NCBI RefSeq assembly: GCF_001640025.1
Contig: NC_031673.1
Coordinates: 310,001 to 374,000 of the forward strand
Source: Sugiyamaella lignohabitans
Taxonomy: Eukaryota; Ascomycota; Dipodascomycetes; Dipodascales; Trichomonascaceae
Length of the DNA: 64,000 bases
Reading direction: 5' to 3'
This document shows positions 1 to 11,481 of the stretch, piece by piece. The position numbers and the translations under genes were made by a program. A model generated the notes under the pieces. That model saw only the letters and a program-made list of their open reading frames with translations, did no database searches and was not told where the DNA came from. The number at the start of each line of letters is the position of its first letter. Position 1 is the first letter of the stretch.

Positions 1-239
1 AAGAGATATCTAAAACATCAATGTCATCTGTATGATAGCCGATCATTTCATATGCAACAGCCGTTCAACACCTTGTGATTTCGTCAAGGGTCCAGAATGA
101 CAATCAATGCATATGCATAATCTGCAAGGCCAACACGTAGACTAATTAATAACATAATAAATGCAATCTTCTCAGCACACTTTTCAAATTTAACTCTAAA
201 TATTAATATATTACAGGATCAATTTTAACTTGAATGAAT

Positions 240-750
240 ATGTCAAATAATAGCGATCATAAACGAGATACTCCTGCAGGAAAGCCACGGAGCTTTCAAT
301 CAGAGGGCAGAGTAATAGGTACCACCAAAACCTTTACAAAGAGTGAAAAACAGGATAACATTTCACAAGAGAGCAAATCAAAAAAGCTCCGAGCAAGTTG
401 AAAAACCTGGTATTAAAGTGAAAATTAAACCTAATGACCGTCTACGCAAAGCATTCAGGACCAGGGGCCATGTCTTAGGAACATCAGAAATTGTCGACCC
501 ACTAAACTCAGAGCTTGAATCCAAATGCGAGTCCGACTATTATTCGCAGTCCGAGTCCGACTTTGACTCCGAGTTTGAATCTGATCTTGAGTTTGATGTG
601 CTATATGGCCGACGAATTGAATTTCAGTCGAGGGTGAGTGACAATGTTCCAGCACAGCCTACAAGTGTGAATATTATTGACTTCTTAACCAACCCACTTC
701 CTAGTATACCTCCCAACCCCCAAAATAATAGGCATCTCCACCAAAGCTAG
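240..750 (+). pseudogene. Possible frameshifted small gene, acidic Ser/Glu/Asp-rich product
   Basis: An ATG at 240 opens a 53-codon frame that stops near 401. A second open frame without its own ATG overlaps it from about 316 and runs to 750. The two would join through a one-base slip, and a run of six A at 380-385 lies inside the overlap. The second part is polar, has a basic stretch (KIKPNDRLRKAFRTRG) and then a Ser/Glu/Asp repeat, and ends in a Pro/Asn-rich tail. I do not recognise the family. It may be a small gene with a sequencing or real frameshift, a spliced gene, or chance. Confidence 0.3.
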
Positions 751-902
751 CTCAGATCTGGACCTGATTTTTCTTACTCCTCGGTATTTTTCCCAAAGCT
801 GCAGTCGCAATGAACCTGTTTCTTCTACTTAATTTTTAAGCCACTCAATCAGTTTCTTATTTTATCCTATACCTACGATCAAAAACATCTGAATGGCGAG
901 AT

Positions 903-1055
903 GCCTCCGGCGGCTGGGGCTCCGCCCCAGACCCTGGTTGTGCTCGCTTCGCGAGCGACGTCACCCACTGAGCGAAATTGAGGCTGTTGTTCGTCCGGAG
1001 CGCTCGCGAAGCGAGCACAACCAGGGTCTGGGGCGGAGCCCCAGCCGCCGGAGGC
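903..1055. repeat. GCP1, full GC-rich palindrome
   Basis: Both arms are present (GCCTCCGGCGG at the left, CCGCCGGAGGC at the right). Each carries a GCTCGC-TTC-GCGAGC type hairpin around a longer spacer of about 40 bp. It lies between the end of the first ORF and the 3' end of MCR1. Confidence 0.95.
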
Positions 1056-1295
1056 AGTGCCCTTCTAGGGGTATGTTGAGGTGCAGTGAAGTCGATAAGG
1101 TTCTAGTGAATAATACGAGATGCAGCATTGCAGCATGCATGCGAGCTTAATTGAGATAGTCAGGGACATTGTTATCATACAAGTATTAAGGTACCACAAA
1201 TAGCCATATGTGGCTAGCGTGACAGAGGCGCATGCAAGTCTACCTATATACATATGTATTTCATGTATCTGTGTATATTGTTTCTATTTAGCTAC

Positions 1296-2573
1296 TTAGA
1301 ACTTGTAAACCTGGTCCTTGTTGTAGCCGAGCTCCTTCAAAGCACCAGTCAACTCACCTTGGTCTTGGGGAGAGACCTTGGGGCCAGAGAGAGCATTGTA
1401 GAATGGAGGAGGACCACAGACGAAGATCTTGATGTTCTCGGAGTCAGGCTTGGGGAGGTTCTTAGAAAGGAATTCCTTAGAAATGTAACCAGTCTCACCG
1501 GTCCATCCACTAGGAGGCTTGTCCAAGAAGTAGGTGACCTTGAATTGATCGGGACGGTCCTTGATAAGAGCCTCAATCTCGTCACGGATCAAGACATCTT
1601 CCTTAGTAACATTGGCATAGAACAGATTGACCTTAGTCTTGTCATTGGGATCCTTGTGGATAGCTTGCAAAAGTTGGTACAAAGGAGTGATACCAGTACC
1701 ACCACCAAGGAGAGCAATCTCCTTGTGGGCATTAGGAGTCCATTGGTACTTGGGGAGAGGACCCTTGAAAGACAAAACATCGTTGGGCTTGAGGCCGTGG
1801 ATATGGGTACTCATAAGACCGTTCTCGTACTTCTTAACGACCAATTCGAAATCACCCTTGTGGTCGACATCGCTGATAGGAGTATAAGGGCGCAAGACGT
1901 TCTTACCGTTCTCTCTAGTGAACTTGGCAAGAACGGCACTAGCAGTGGTCAAACCCAAAACGTGGTCCTTAGAAGGAAGCTCGAAAATGACCTTCTTGGT
2001 CTAGACCGGTTAGCTCACCAAAAACCGGGAAACCCGACACCCGACTCGAGCGAAGCGAGAGGAGCCACGGGGTCTGGGCCAGAGCCCCAGCCGCCGGAGG
2101 CACACCCCCACCCAAAAAAAACACTTACGTTAGGAGAAACATCGATGACCTCCTTGACTTTGAGGTCGACCCACTCGTTGTCTCCAAGCAGAGTCTTAGG
2201 AGAAGAGTCAGCACGGAGTTTGTCGGAGGAAACCGACCAGGTAGCGAAACCGGCGCCAGCAGCAATACCGGCGGCCATGGCCCAACTGGATCTGTTGGAC
2301 GATTTGGAAGTGGCAGTAGCGGTAGCAAACCCACGGGCCTGGGAGAAGAGTTAGTAATGCTGGTCACGGGGTTGGGTTCTGCCTCCGGCGGCTGGGGCTA
2401 CGCCCCAGACCCCATTGCTCCTGCTTCGCAGGAGTTACTGGACCCGAAGGGCCAATTCTTGAGATTTGGCACGAGAAAAAGCGTTTTTGGCCCGAGTCTA
2501 GAGATATGGCGAGGAAGCAACTTACACTGCTAGCAGCGACGTTGAAAAGTCTGGCAGAGCTGTTTCTGAACAT
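1296..2573 (-). CDS. MCR1: NADH-cytochrome b5 reductase, mitochondrial form, 3 exons
   Basis: Passes electrons from NADH through FAD to cytochrome b5. The yeast family member works at the mitochondrial outer membrane and intermembrane space, supporting ergosterol synthesis and oxidative stress defence. Exons on the minus strand are 2573-2526, 2338-2129 and 2000-1296, giving 320 residues. Introns have GTAAG starts and TTACTAAC or GCTAAC branch points. The N-terminus is Arg/Ser/Ala-rich like a mitochondrial presequence, followed by a hydrophobic anchor (about 33-50). FAD motif RPYT is at 123-126, the NADH-binding GGGTGITP at 185-192, CGPPPF at 281-286, and the end is the typical DQVYKF. The ASAVLAKF stretch and the presequence favour Mcr1 over Cbr1. 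Each intron holds a half GCP repeat. Confidence 0.95.
2042..2101. repeat. GCP2, half element in MCR1 intron 2
   Basis: Right-arm half copy, CGACTCGAG hairpin then CCGCCGGAGGC. It starts 27 nt from the 5' splice site and fills nearly all the 128-nt intron. Confidence 0.95.
2381..2434. repeat. GCP3, half element in MCR1 intron 1
   Basis: Left-arm half copy ending in the CTCCTGC-TTC-GCAGGAG hairpin. The loop of the first stem is TAC instead of TCC. Confidence 0.93.
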
Positions 2574-3086
2574 GTTTACTCTTGTTTAGCAAGTTTGTCG
2601 GTTTCGAAGTGAAAGATTTAGTCAATTGCTTGATTTGCTCGAAAACAATGAACTGTCTATACCTGTGAAGCAAGAATATTCCACAAGCAAAATGCACTAT
2701 TTTTATATTTATAAGTTGGGGACCGGTTTGTCGGAATTGGGGGCCCCGCCGATCTCTCACTCTTTTGCACGGCTGGCCCTGTCTGACGGAAGCTCGACTG
2801 CAATACGGGTATTTTAACTCCCACAACCGCTTGCTCTGAGTACCCCACCAGCCATGCCTCTTTATTGGCTGCTGCTGCCGTTCTTCGGCATGGCGTGATA
2901 GAGCCTGTTCGTAATTATGTGGTAATATGACAAATTAGGCTTATTACTATTTCGAACCTCCAGCGGTCCAGAAAAACATGTCGTCGCTATCCCGATCCCT
3001 TTCATACATACAGTTATCAGGACGCCGATAACGGTCGTCTCTGGATAAATATTCACTCTCACCAATTTTTTTGGCTGGGGTGCAAT

Positions 3087-3149
3087 GCCTCCGGGGGCTG
3101 GGGCTCCGCCCCAGACCCCGTGGCTCCTCTCGCTGCGCTCGAGTCGGGC
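3087..3149. repeat. GCP4, half element
   Basis: Left arm with a GCCTCCGGGGG variant start and a CTCGAGTCG end. Located in the MCR1/NNR2 divergent gap. Confidence 0.92.
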
Positions 3150-3754
3150 ATCGGGGGTGTCAGAATGTTAGGAAAGCACCGAGAAAGTGATAATTCGGGG
3201 ACAATTGGGCATAATCTGGTGGATTTTTGTGAATGTTTGGTGGATTCTGCTGGGGTCTGGGGTTCATAATAACCTTCACGGTACTCCACCTTATCTCATG
3301 TAATCACGTGGTTTAGTAGATATTTAAGAGACATGATTTAGAGTAGGCTGTAGACAGGCATCTGAAACTGATTTTAGACTGATATAAAACATTATCTGGC
3401 ATTTAATGTTGGATGGCCAAACCGAAAGCAGAACCTGATTTTTTTTCTGTTTTGGCTTTTTGTCAGGTGTTTGCGGTCATACCGAGACCATTTCTGGCCG
3501 TTATCAGTTAGCGACAAACCCGAGCAAGCTTGCGGTTCAGAGACGCACAATTGCATATCAGCCTTTAAAGGGTTGAAGCTCTATAAAGCAATGCAAGCTT
3601 ACTAGCATATATATATAATATAGTGTAGTATAGTATAAATTGCTAATCAGCCCATTATCGATAATATATAGTGGATAGTGAATACAAGGCTGCTTCTCCA
3701 TCACATTACAACATTGACGTCAGGCAATTTCTGAATTGAATCTATATGCAGAGA

Positions 3755-3850
3755 GAATTTATTGGTAATTGGAAATTGGGAATTGACAATTGAATTTTGA
3801 ATTTTGACTTTTGAATTGACTTTTGAATTGAATTGAACTGAACTGATTTA
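3755..3850. repeat. AATTG-rich low-complexity tract
   Basis: Repeated AATTG / TTTTGAATT words in the immediate promoter of NNR2, ending 23 nt before the ATG. Confidence 0.7.
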
Positions 3851-3872
3851 TTGATTATAGCACACACACACA

Positions 3873-4962
3873 ATGTCGCTGGAAAAATTGGGCAGGAAAG
3901 AGCTTCTGAAGTTGGCAAAAAGATTGATCCCACCTCTCAGCGACACTTTCCACAAGGGCCAAGCCGGCCGCATAGCCGTCGTAGGAGGAAGTCAAGAGTA
4001 AGCACCAACACCGGACCCCACGATCCCAGCTGCTTGCGAAGCAAGCACAACCAGGTCTGGGCGGAGCCCAGCCGCCGGAGGCACACCCACCCACTAACTA
4101 ACATCCCAGTTACACGGGAGCACCATTCTTCTCAGCAATGGCATCGACTCTGGTAGGAGCTGACATGTCACATGTTATTTGTGAGAAGTACGCCGGTGAC
4201 GTGATCAAATCGTACTCGCCCAATCTGATTGTACACCCCTATTTATTTGAAACCGAGCATCTTCCGTCAGGTCACAGCATACAAAATGTAGTTGAAAAGG
4301 TGTGTTCAGTGTTGGATCGAATTCATGTCGTAGTAATTGGACCGGGACTAGGCAGAGACAAGACGATGCTGGAAACAACGGCAGCTATTATCCAAGAAGC
4401 TAAGAAACGCAAACTGCCCATTGTCATTGATGCTGACGGGTTATATCTGATCCAAAACCAGCCGGATCTGATTAAAGGCTACGAAAAGGCCATTTTGACG
4501 CCCAATGTAGTAGAGTTCCAACGGCTATGCAAGGCACTGGAGATCGACGACGCAGGGGGAGACGATCCGGCGTCTGCACCTAAAGTGTCTAAACTGGCAA
4601 CGACGTTTGGCGGTCTGACAATCCTGGAAAAAGGTAAATTGGACAACATCTCCAACGGCCATACCACGATTTCGAACGATATCTCTGGCGGACCCAAGAG
4701 AGTCAGCGGACAGGGTGACACCCTTAGCGGGTCAATAGCAGCCTTTCTAGCCTGGCAACTGGCGTACGAACAGAAACTCTGGGACACTGAGCCTATCAAA
4801 GAAGCTCAAGACTCGCGAGACCTGACTCTCCTTGCGGTCTTTGCAGCCTCATCCATCACCCGCACCGCCTCGGCCCTCGCGTACAAAAACCACGGCCGGG
4901 CACTCCTCACCTCCGACATCTCGGATTCGGTCGGTGCTGCCTTTAAACAATTGTTCGAATGA
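3873..4962 (+). CDS. NNR2: ATP-dependent (S)-NAD(P)H-hydrate dehydratase, 2 exons
   Basis: Repairs hydrated NADH/NADPH (NADHX, NADPHX) back to the normal cofactor, a metabolite-repair enzyme of the ribokinase-like fold. Exons 3873-3997 and 4110-4962 give 325 residues. The junction makes GGSQDYTGAPFFSA, the conserved N-terminal motif of the family. GPGLGRD lies at about 119-125 and the ATP-site GQGDTL with the probable catalytic Asp at about 242-247. The intron has GTAAGC, an ACTAACTAAC branch region and CAG, and contains a half GCP. Without splicing the ORF would lack the first 51 residues. S. cerevisiae YKL151C is the expected orthologue. Confidence 0.95.
4029..4082. repeat. GCP5, half element in the NNR2 intron
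   Basis: Right-arm half copy in a shortened form: CAGGTCTGGGCGGAGCCCAG, so the main stem has lost one G:C pair on both sides. A TGCTTGC-GAA-GCAAGCA hairpin stands in the second position. It ends 27 nt before the 3' splice site. Confidence 0.92.
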
Positions 4963-4986
4963 ATAAATACATTTTGTGCCCAGTCT

Positions 4987-5123
4987 GCCTCCGGCGGCTG
5001 GGGCTGCGCCCCAGACCCCGTGGCTCCTGCTTCGCAGGAGATGACTGGGTTCGTCGACGGAACGACTCGAGCGAAGCGAGAGGAGCAACCAGGGTCTGGG
5101 GCGGAGCCCCAGCCGCCGGAGGC
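4987..5123. repeat. GCP6, full element (137 bp)
   Basis: Complete two-arm copy with the central GTCGACGG core. It starts 25 nt after the NNR2 stop and ends 71 nt before the ELA1 stop on the other strand. Confidence 0.97.
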
Positions 5124-5194
5124 ACACCCCTTAAATAAGTTCATCTATCGAGTTACTATATACAGGTCGTTAGGTCGTGAGGTTCGTGAGGTCG

Positions 5195-6171
5195 TTACTT
5201 GCGTCGCTGGAGGAAGATGCTGCTGTTGGGCCGTTTGCGAGTCGCGGGTGCGATGGTTGGCGTGGTCGGTGGTGTGTCTATTTTGGGCTTTTTGCGATTG
5301 TCCGGTGAGTTTATTATGGCAGATTCTTGAGCGGTTTGCTTGGTAGGATGAGGTTTGGTGGCGACAGCTGGTTTTAATGGACTTACAGGGCCTGTTGGTC
5401 TGACTCTCGCGTTGAGGGGCATTGATAGAGGAGATGGTGTTGGTACGTTTCTCATGGCCGGGGGAGGAATTGATCGTGGTGCTCTGATAGCTCCTGGTAT
5501 GCCTGGTGGTAGTCCGTTTATAGAACCCATTCCCATACTGGCAAATTTCGTGTTCCGCGATGAAAATAGTGGGCCCTTTGTTCTAGCAGAATTAAACGCT
5601 TTTTGGATCAGCCGCGATCCTGCTGGCGCTGAACTTGATGCTTTCCTTCGAGCAGCTGCTCGTAGCGATTGCGGATCTACTTCGAGGGAGGTGATGGTTC
5701 TTGAAGCTTTCTCTTGCTTGATCTTTTCGAGACTCTCACGTAGTCTCGAGCTGGCATTTTTCAAATGAGCCTCTTTTTCTTTATAGTATTGAGCATATGC
5801 CCTTCGGTTATGAGACTCGCTGACTGGCCTATCAGGAAAGTCGCGAGTTATAAACAGTTTCCAGAGCTCGTCAGATCTACTACGGATCTGAGGACTTTTC
5901 TTTTCAATATCTGACAACTGACGAGCACTCATTTTCCTCAAAATTGGAAACATTAAATCATACGGAGCAGTTCCAACATCTGTGATCACTACCAGTAGTT
6001 AGTATTATTATTATGCCTATAAAAAGTCCAGATCTGCTCCCCATACTATTAACATAGTATACAGTATGGTCCATTCATTCATAACTTACAGTGAGAAAAT
6101 CGCAAGCACTGTCTTTTGGCCAGCTCAACGAGACTCGGGACACCACCCGCTCCTTTGTTTTCTGGTGGCAT
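5195..6171 (-). CDS. ELA1: Elongin-A-like protein, 2 exons
   Basis: Elongin A pairs with elongin C, in yeast as part of a ubiquitin ligase that removes stalled RNA polymerase II. Exon 1 is 6171-6090 and exon 2 is 5988-5195, 291 residues. Exon 1 encodes SLVELAKRQC, a BC-box-like elongin C binding motif at about 13-22. The next region (DVGTAPYDLMFPILRKMSARQL, residues 31-52) has the F-box-like pattern of the family and is followed by a conserved DELWKLF stretch. The C-terminal half is low-complexity, Pro/Ser/Lys-rich and ends in a basic tail. The intron (5989-6089, GTAAGT, CTAAC, TAG) has no GCP. Confidence 0.88.
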
Positions 6172-6978
6172 TCTCTATCGAGCTCCCGCGTAATGTATAA
6201 TTTTCTATGTCCAAGCTTGATGAGTATTCAAGATCGATGCTCACCATATTTATATTTTAGTTTGCGTTTGACGGTCTGCAAGGCTGAAAGAGCACTCACG
6301 AGTGTAATTTAGGCATGTCCATCGTGGTCAAGATATGATAAAAGAAAAAAAATAATAATCCGGTTCATTTCCTAAGATATTCAGTGAGAGTAATAGGGTT
6401 GTGAATTGAACTTGGAGACCTGGATTATAGAAAAAGTGATATTTGGGGCTATAGATCTTTATAAACTGCTGGCCGAGAGTTGCTGCACTATGTAACGGTA
6501 AACGCAAGTCAGTATATTGAAAATAATGTATGAATTAATTATAAATATTATAAAACAAGTATTAAAAAATAAAATGTCGGCAAAAATAATAATAGAGCTG
6601 AACAAGACGTGTAATTAATCGAAGCTTGATTTTGAAAAAAGGGGTTGAGTGGAAAATAGAGGTTCCCCTGGAAATATAGAGAGATAAGAGATAAATGCAG
6701 GGTCCTGCAGTTCATTATAGCAGCTTGCATATTTAAGATAGCGATAAAAACTCCAACCTGTGTTCCAAAGTTAAAAAAGTTTCTATAGACTTTATTAAGT
6801 GATCCTACTACTAGAGTCTAATCTAACAGAAGAATCCAAGATGTTCAGGACCGAGCCCTTAACAGCCTTTCTTGCTTCACCCTCAATCACTCTTTCGAAG
6901 TCACAATTACCCAGAATATATTATAACAAAATAAAAGATCAAATAGCAAACATTACCCTCTAACTCCAGTACAATTAC
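6172..6978. other. Intergenic region upstream of ELA1
   Basis: AT-rich, about 0.8 kb between the CBF1 stop and the ELA1 start, both minus strand. No RNA gene or convincing ORF seen. No GCP. Confidence 0.6.
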
Positions 6979-7716
6979 TTATTTCGAACCAGCATCAGCT
7001 GATTTCGAAGCATCAGCGCCGGTGCTAGCACCGCAGGCTTGTTTCCAGTGCTCTACTTCTTTCCACGCCTGAGCGAGTTCTTGCTTCAAAGCTTTATTAG
7101 TGGCCGATAGCTCGGAAATAGCTTGCTCAGTGAGCAGCTTTTCAAGCGTCAGCTTCTCCATATTACGCTGCTCGTTATCCTTAAGTTTCTTAATGTAATC
7201 AACTGTCTTTTGAAGGATTTGACCCTTGTGTTTCTCGCAATCAGGAACTATGGTAGCTAGTTCACTGATTCCCTTGTTAATAGCCTCACGTCGTCGTCTC
7301 TCGACCTCCTTGTGATTATCACGGCGAATCTTGTGCCATTCTTCACTTCCTGCTGATGGTTTAAACGAGCTATCACCCACTGAGATCGTTGGTTCATGGC
7401 CGTCAACACCTGCAGAAGCACTGCCATTTGGTCTGCTATGATCGTAAGGTGATGCTGAGGTTTGGGCCTGACGAGAAACCACTGAAGGATATTCTCCACC
7501 ATTGGCAGATGCAGCAGCTGCTACCGCCGCTAATGCCGTGGCCATCTTATTCTCCAGCTCATTCGAGGCGTCATGGGTCTCACCCTGCTGGGCTTCAGTG
7601 GTTGGTACAACAGCTTCTGAAGCAGCAGTTTGCTGGTCATTCTTTAAAAGAGCATCGTCGATATTCGCAGAAGAAGGGTCTTCAATACGAGCTCGCTTTG
7701 ATGGTGGTTTGTCCAT
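6979..7716 (-). CDS. CBF1: bHLH-leucine zipper transcription factor Cbf1
   Basis: Binds CACGTG-type sites. In yeasts it acts at sulfur and respiratory gene promoters or, in some clades, ribosomal protein genes, and in S. cerevisiae at centromere element CDEI. The protein has 245 residues with no intron. The basic region and helix-loop-helix span about 128-180 (EWHKIRRDNHKEVERRRREAIN); His135, Glu139 and Arg143 are the base-contacting pattern for CACGTG. A leucine-rich coiled coil follows (about 185-225). The N-terminal half is Ala/Ser-rich and acidic. The upstream region contains CACGTG sites, which suggests autoregulation. MCY1 in this window has one too. Confidence 0.94.
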   Translation of the reverse strand: MDKPPSKRARIEDPSSANIDDALLKNDQQTAASEAVVPTTEAQQGETHDASNELENKMATALAAVAAAASANGGEYPSVVSRQAQTSASPYDHSRPNGSASAGVDGHEPTISVGDSSFKPSAGSEEWHKIRRDNHKEVERRRREAINKGISELATIVPDCEKHKGQILQKTVDYIKKLKDNEQRNMEKLTLEKLLTEQAISELSATNKALKQELAQAWKEVEHWKQACGASTGADASKSADAGSK

Positions 7717-8792
7717 TTCGCAGGTATTCTTTTAGAAAAAACTAAATCTTCTGTTAGCTCGTCATCATAACTACTAATTCTAGTTATGACAAATTTTGTA
7801 GCCGGATTCTGTGTCACATATCGAAGGCCATTTTACCATGGTCCAAGATGTTTGAGGATGGATGGATTGAAAAAGAAAGAACGGAGATGACGGAAACGGC
7901 GACACGGTCATTGCCACACAACAACGGCGTGACAAAGTTCAAAAAGTCCCATCATTCAACCTAAACACATTCAACGTCGACTTGGTTGATATTTCAAGAG
8001 CTCTTGTACTTCTTATCTGTTGTTCATATCTTCTGATCACGCGATTTTGTCATGTGATGAAACTTGCTTCAAACCCGTGTGATTCCCGTCGTCACGAGAC
8101 TTGGAAACGGACAAGGACACAAAATCCTGACTAATAATTCCCACCGACACGTATAATTAATTTCCAATGATTATAAAACACTTACATTAGTATCAGTTAG
8201 CAAAAAATTACAATTCTTGCTTCGGTTTCGACTGTTTAACCGAATTCTGGTGTTGCTAGAGCCGCTGTCAAAATTCACGTGAACTGCGTGCGGTATGAAC
8301 AAAAGAATGTAAGTGTTTCGAGCATCACGGGATCTGTGAAATACAAATTCTTTCTTGGGCAAGGGTTGAGAGTCATGCTGAACTGGAGCTACCAAGCAAT
8401 ACCACGTGGACATGGACGAATAGGTTTCTATAGACAAGTATAATCTCATGACAATTAATCAGGTGAATAGAGTATTTATTTGATGCTCTAAAGTGGACTT
8501 TTGAAGTATATCACTGGATATTATTGGTTAGTTACGAGGTCTAAATAGCGTCTATATGCATTATGTAAGACATACATATTCTGGTATTGGAACCATAACC
8601 CCATGCTCTTCTGTAAATGCATTGAAAACTTACAAAATTAGGATTTAAGTATTAGTTTTCAATGCTAGTATATAAAAAATCAAATCCTGGTCGAAAATGG
8701 TGTCAGTTTTACACGTCTGAAGTGTAGGTTCTGGTGAGATATTTCTTGTCAAAATTACGTTCAACAATTAGGCAATTAGCCTAGTCAGTTAA
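7717..8792. other. CBF1 upstream region
   Basis: About 1.1 kb between CBF1 and tRNA-Asp. It contains TCACGTGA at 8275-8282, CACGTG at 8403-8408 and CATGTGAT at 8051-8058. A 92-codon minus-strand ORF (8171-8449) followed by GTAAGT has no recognisable features, and I do not call it a gene. Confidence 0.6.
8275..8282. promoter_or_regulatory. TCACGTGA, Cbf1-type site upstream of CBF1
   Basis: Perfect 8-bp palindrome about 560 bp upstream of the CBF1 start. A second CACGTG lies at 8403-8408. Binding is inferred from the motif only. Confidence 0.45.
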
Positions 8793-8864
8793 TCCGCAAT
8801 AGTTTAATGGCTAGAATCTCCGCCTGTCACGCGGGAGATCTGGGTTCGATTCCCAGTTGCGGAG
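8793..8864 (+). tRNA. tRNA-Asp (anticodon GTC)
   Basis: 72 nt, no intron. Acceptor TCCGCAA pairs with TTGCGGA and G is the discriminator base. The anticodon loop is CTGTCAC, giving GTC. T arm is CTGGG-TTCGATT-CCCAG. A T-rich tract right after 8864 (CATCCTTTTTTTTCTC) is a good Pol III terminator. Confidence 0.97.
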
Positions 8865-8944
8865 CATCCTTTTTTTTCTCCTTTCCATTCTCTATTTTTG
8901 CTTCACACATAAATTTCAGACTTGAGCTGGCATCCGTGGAGAAT

Positions 8945-8998
8945 CTCCTGCGAAGCAGGAGCAACGGGGTCTGGGGCGGAGCCCCAGCCGCCGGAGGC
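8945..8998. repeat. GCP7, half element
   Basis: Right-arm half copy with the CTCCTGC-GAA-GCAGGAG hairpin. It lies 81 nt downstream of tRNA-Asp and 57 nt from the BRN1 stop. Confidence 0.95.
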
Positions 8999-9054
8999 TC
9001 TTGAAGGCACCTACGTTTCAGTAGTAGGTCATCAACATTATATTTAAATATACA

Positions 9055-11481
9055 TCAAAAGCTGTTGATAGCAGTACCCCGAGGAACGGAGGGGTCCCAT
9101 TTGATGGTCAGGTCGTTGTGCATTTCGTTGTCTTCGATAATCAATCCTCGTTCGTTAGCCAAGTGGAGCACGCAGATAAAGCAGAAACTGGTAGATATTT
9201 CTGACATTTGCTGGGCGGGATATACTTGTTTGAGCTCTTTGGCAAGGTCTGTGAACTTGCGCTCTGTGAACTCGGCAGCCGGGGCAAGAGATGGTTTCCG
9301 TAGCGGCTTGCCAGTAGACGGATCTACATCGTCATCGTCCACCTCATCTATCTTCGGCTCGTTTGCCGTTTCGTCACTAGACGGCTCTGGCAGTTTCATA
9401 ACAGACCAGATATTATCCTTGAGAAGTTTAACATTAACACGTTTGGCGAACTTCGCATAATTGACATAATCTGGTCTCGCCCTTTGGCCCTTTGCTAGTA
9501 GTTGGGTTGGTCCGTCTCTGTATAGAGATTCGCCAGCATCTAAAGGCAGACCATCATCTTCATCTCCTCCAATATCGGGAATACCCATTCCATCATAGTC
9601 ATCATCGTTGAAAAAGTTCTGATTGTAGTCGCTGCCCGACTTGCCATCTTCTGGTTGTTGATATTGTTTCGCCCAAAAGTTCTCATCATTCTCTTGGATT
9701 CCTTCAGAATCGTTAGAAGTTTGGTTCCCAGTGATGGCTCCTCCAAAGAGCTTGTTACTAATAACATTTCCTTTGGGTTTCGAAAATAATTTAATTAGTT
9801 TCTTCGACGAGAATTGCCTATCATCAGGTAGTAAGTTATAGTCTTTACTTTTTCGTTGAGACTTTGGAAGATTGATATTTCCACCACTGGCAAACAGTTC
9901 AGATTCGTCAATAGCTCCTTCATCGCTAAGGAAATCAATAACCAACTGCTCTTTAGTCTTTTTCGGTTTCTTAATTTCTTTGCTTGTCTCTGTTTTGATT
10001 CCAGCTACGGTAGTGTCCTTCAATTTCTGAATTTTCCAGTGCTCAGGGCCAGCCCAGTTCTTTTTCAGAGTCTCATCAAAGTAGGAAAGGATATCTGTAT
10101 CTCTTCCAGACATGACGTTTACCGAAGTGGCTCCGGTATATGGAATCACGGTGGTACTTCCCTTACCAACAGCAAAACTGGCTTCATCGTCATCGTTTGC
10201 AATTAGTTCGGGCATATCGTCATAATCCATATCGGGTGGAGCGTCGCCATAGCCGTCTTCTCCCAATGCCATGTCATCCAAAGATTCGGCAAAGGGTCGA
10301 TAATCTGCTCTGTCTTTGATGCTCATTTCTTGTAATTCCTTCACAAGCTGGCTATTGAGGAGAGCTGGGTCGTTCAAGGCGTCGTAGATACCGGGTAGAG
10401 AAGGGCAGATTTCCAGCTCATCCAAATCGTCTAAATTAGAAAAGTATTTGCTTCTTAACAAATCCATGTCAATAGTATCACCTTGGAAATGTGGATTCAG
10501 CGTCTTGTCCTTGCTACTGCCACTGCTGCTGGTACTGGTATTGGCATCCACCTCGTCTTTATCTGCCTCTTCATCTTCATCGTCATCGCCGTCATTAGCA
10601 TCTCCATCAAATACAACACGTCCGGTCTTGTCAATCATTAAACTATTCAACAACAATCCTTTGGCTCCACCTTCGTCGAAATCAGCACACATCTTCCTGA
10701 ACAGAGGATCAATGTTGAGCTCCAAATCCAGTTTTTTGACTTCCAGTTGGGAATATTCTTCGACCAGAGTATTTTCAGCTCTGGGTCTTCTCTTACGTTT
10801 CTTGCTACTTTCCTCATCATTACCGTCTTCGTCTTCATGGCCTTCATCGTCGCCTTCAACCTCCTCGTCGTCACCACCTTTACCACGATTTTTCTTGGCA
10901 TCAGCTAGACCACTCAGTAGCTTCCCGGTCTCAGTAGCGACAGAGTCAATACGAGAAGTGTAAATCTTGACACATCCATCTAAAGTATAGGAAGCTCGTT
11001 GAAAGTTGATACCATCACCATCTCTAAGAAGAGACATGTCATGGAAGTAGTCAATCAACGCAAAATTCCAGGAATTAGCAGCATTGATTTTCTGTATCAT
11101 CCGTTAGTATCGAGAACAAATTCGACTCAAATCAAAAGAAGAACTTACATTATCCTTGACAAGCTTCATCCATTGTTCAAAATTGGCCAGAATTGGTGTA
11201 GTGCTCTCTGCCGCAGCGAGAGAAGAAGGGCCATGTCCAGCATCATTAGCTGAGTTGGTTCGTGAAAGTGAATCTCTTGCTTCGGCTGCAAAACTCTGAC
11301 GTTTGCTTCCAATCTCTGAAGTTCGTGACCTTTTTTCTGCTTTGTCGTCATTTAATAAGGCTACTCTTTGTAAATTGTCACCCATTCTCTGAGACCGTCT
11401 TCTTGCGTTAGATATGGAACTGGGCGTAGCAGCACGTGAAGAACCTGTACTCGTAGGTCGAGAGTAAACTTCGTTCGGCAT
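9055..11481 (-). CDS. BRN1: Condensin subunit Brn1 / CAP-H (kleisin), 2 exons
   Basis: Kleisin of the condensin complex; it bridges the Smc2-Smc4 heads and the HEAT subunits during mitotic chromosome compaction. Exon 1 is 11481-11149 and exon 2 is 11091-9055, 789 residues. The 57-nt intron has GTAAGT, GATACTAAC and ACAG. Exon 1 gives a Ser/Arg-rich N-tail followed by ILANFEQWMKLVKDN. The junction joins KDN to KINAANSWNFALIDYF, the conserved N-terminal kleisin block. Acidic linkers occur around residues 165-200, and the C-terminal winged-helix region ends near 789. No ATG lies further upstream in frame before a stop, so the start at 11481 is preferred. Confidence 0.93.

Larger units (their letters stand above)
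2574..3872. other. Intergenic region between divergent MCR1 and NNR2
   Basis: No convincing gene. It holds one half GCP (3087-3149), a CACGTG at 3305-3310, AT-rich sequence around 3600-3680 and an AATTG-rich low-complexity tract at about 3755-3850 just upstream of NNR2. Short open frames here overlap the repeat or lack support. Confidence 0.7.

Noticed and set aside
8171..8449. 92-codon minus-strand ORF upstream of CBF1
   Set aside because: It has an ATG and a downstream GTAAGT but no recognisable domain or matching second exon. Evidence is too weak to call a gene.
10448..10963. 171-codon plus-strand Ser/Leu-rich ORF inside BRN1
   Set aside because: Antisense shadow of the acidic linker of BRN1, where Glu/Asp codons read as Ser/Leu on the other strand.
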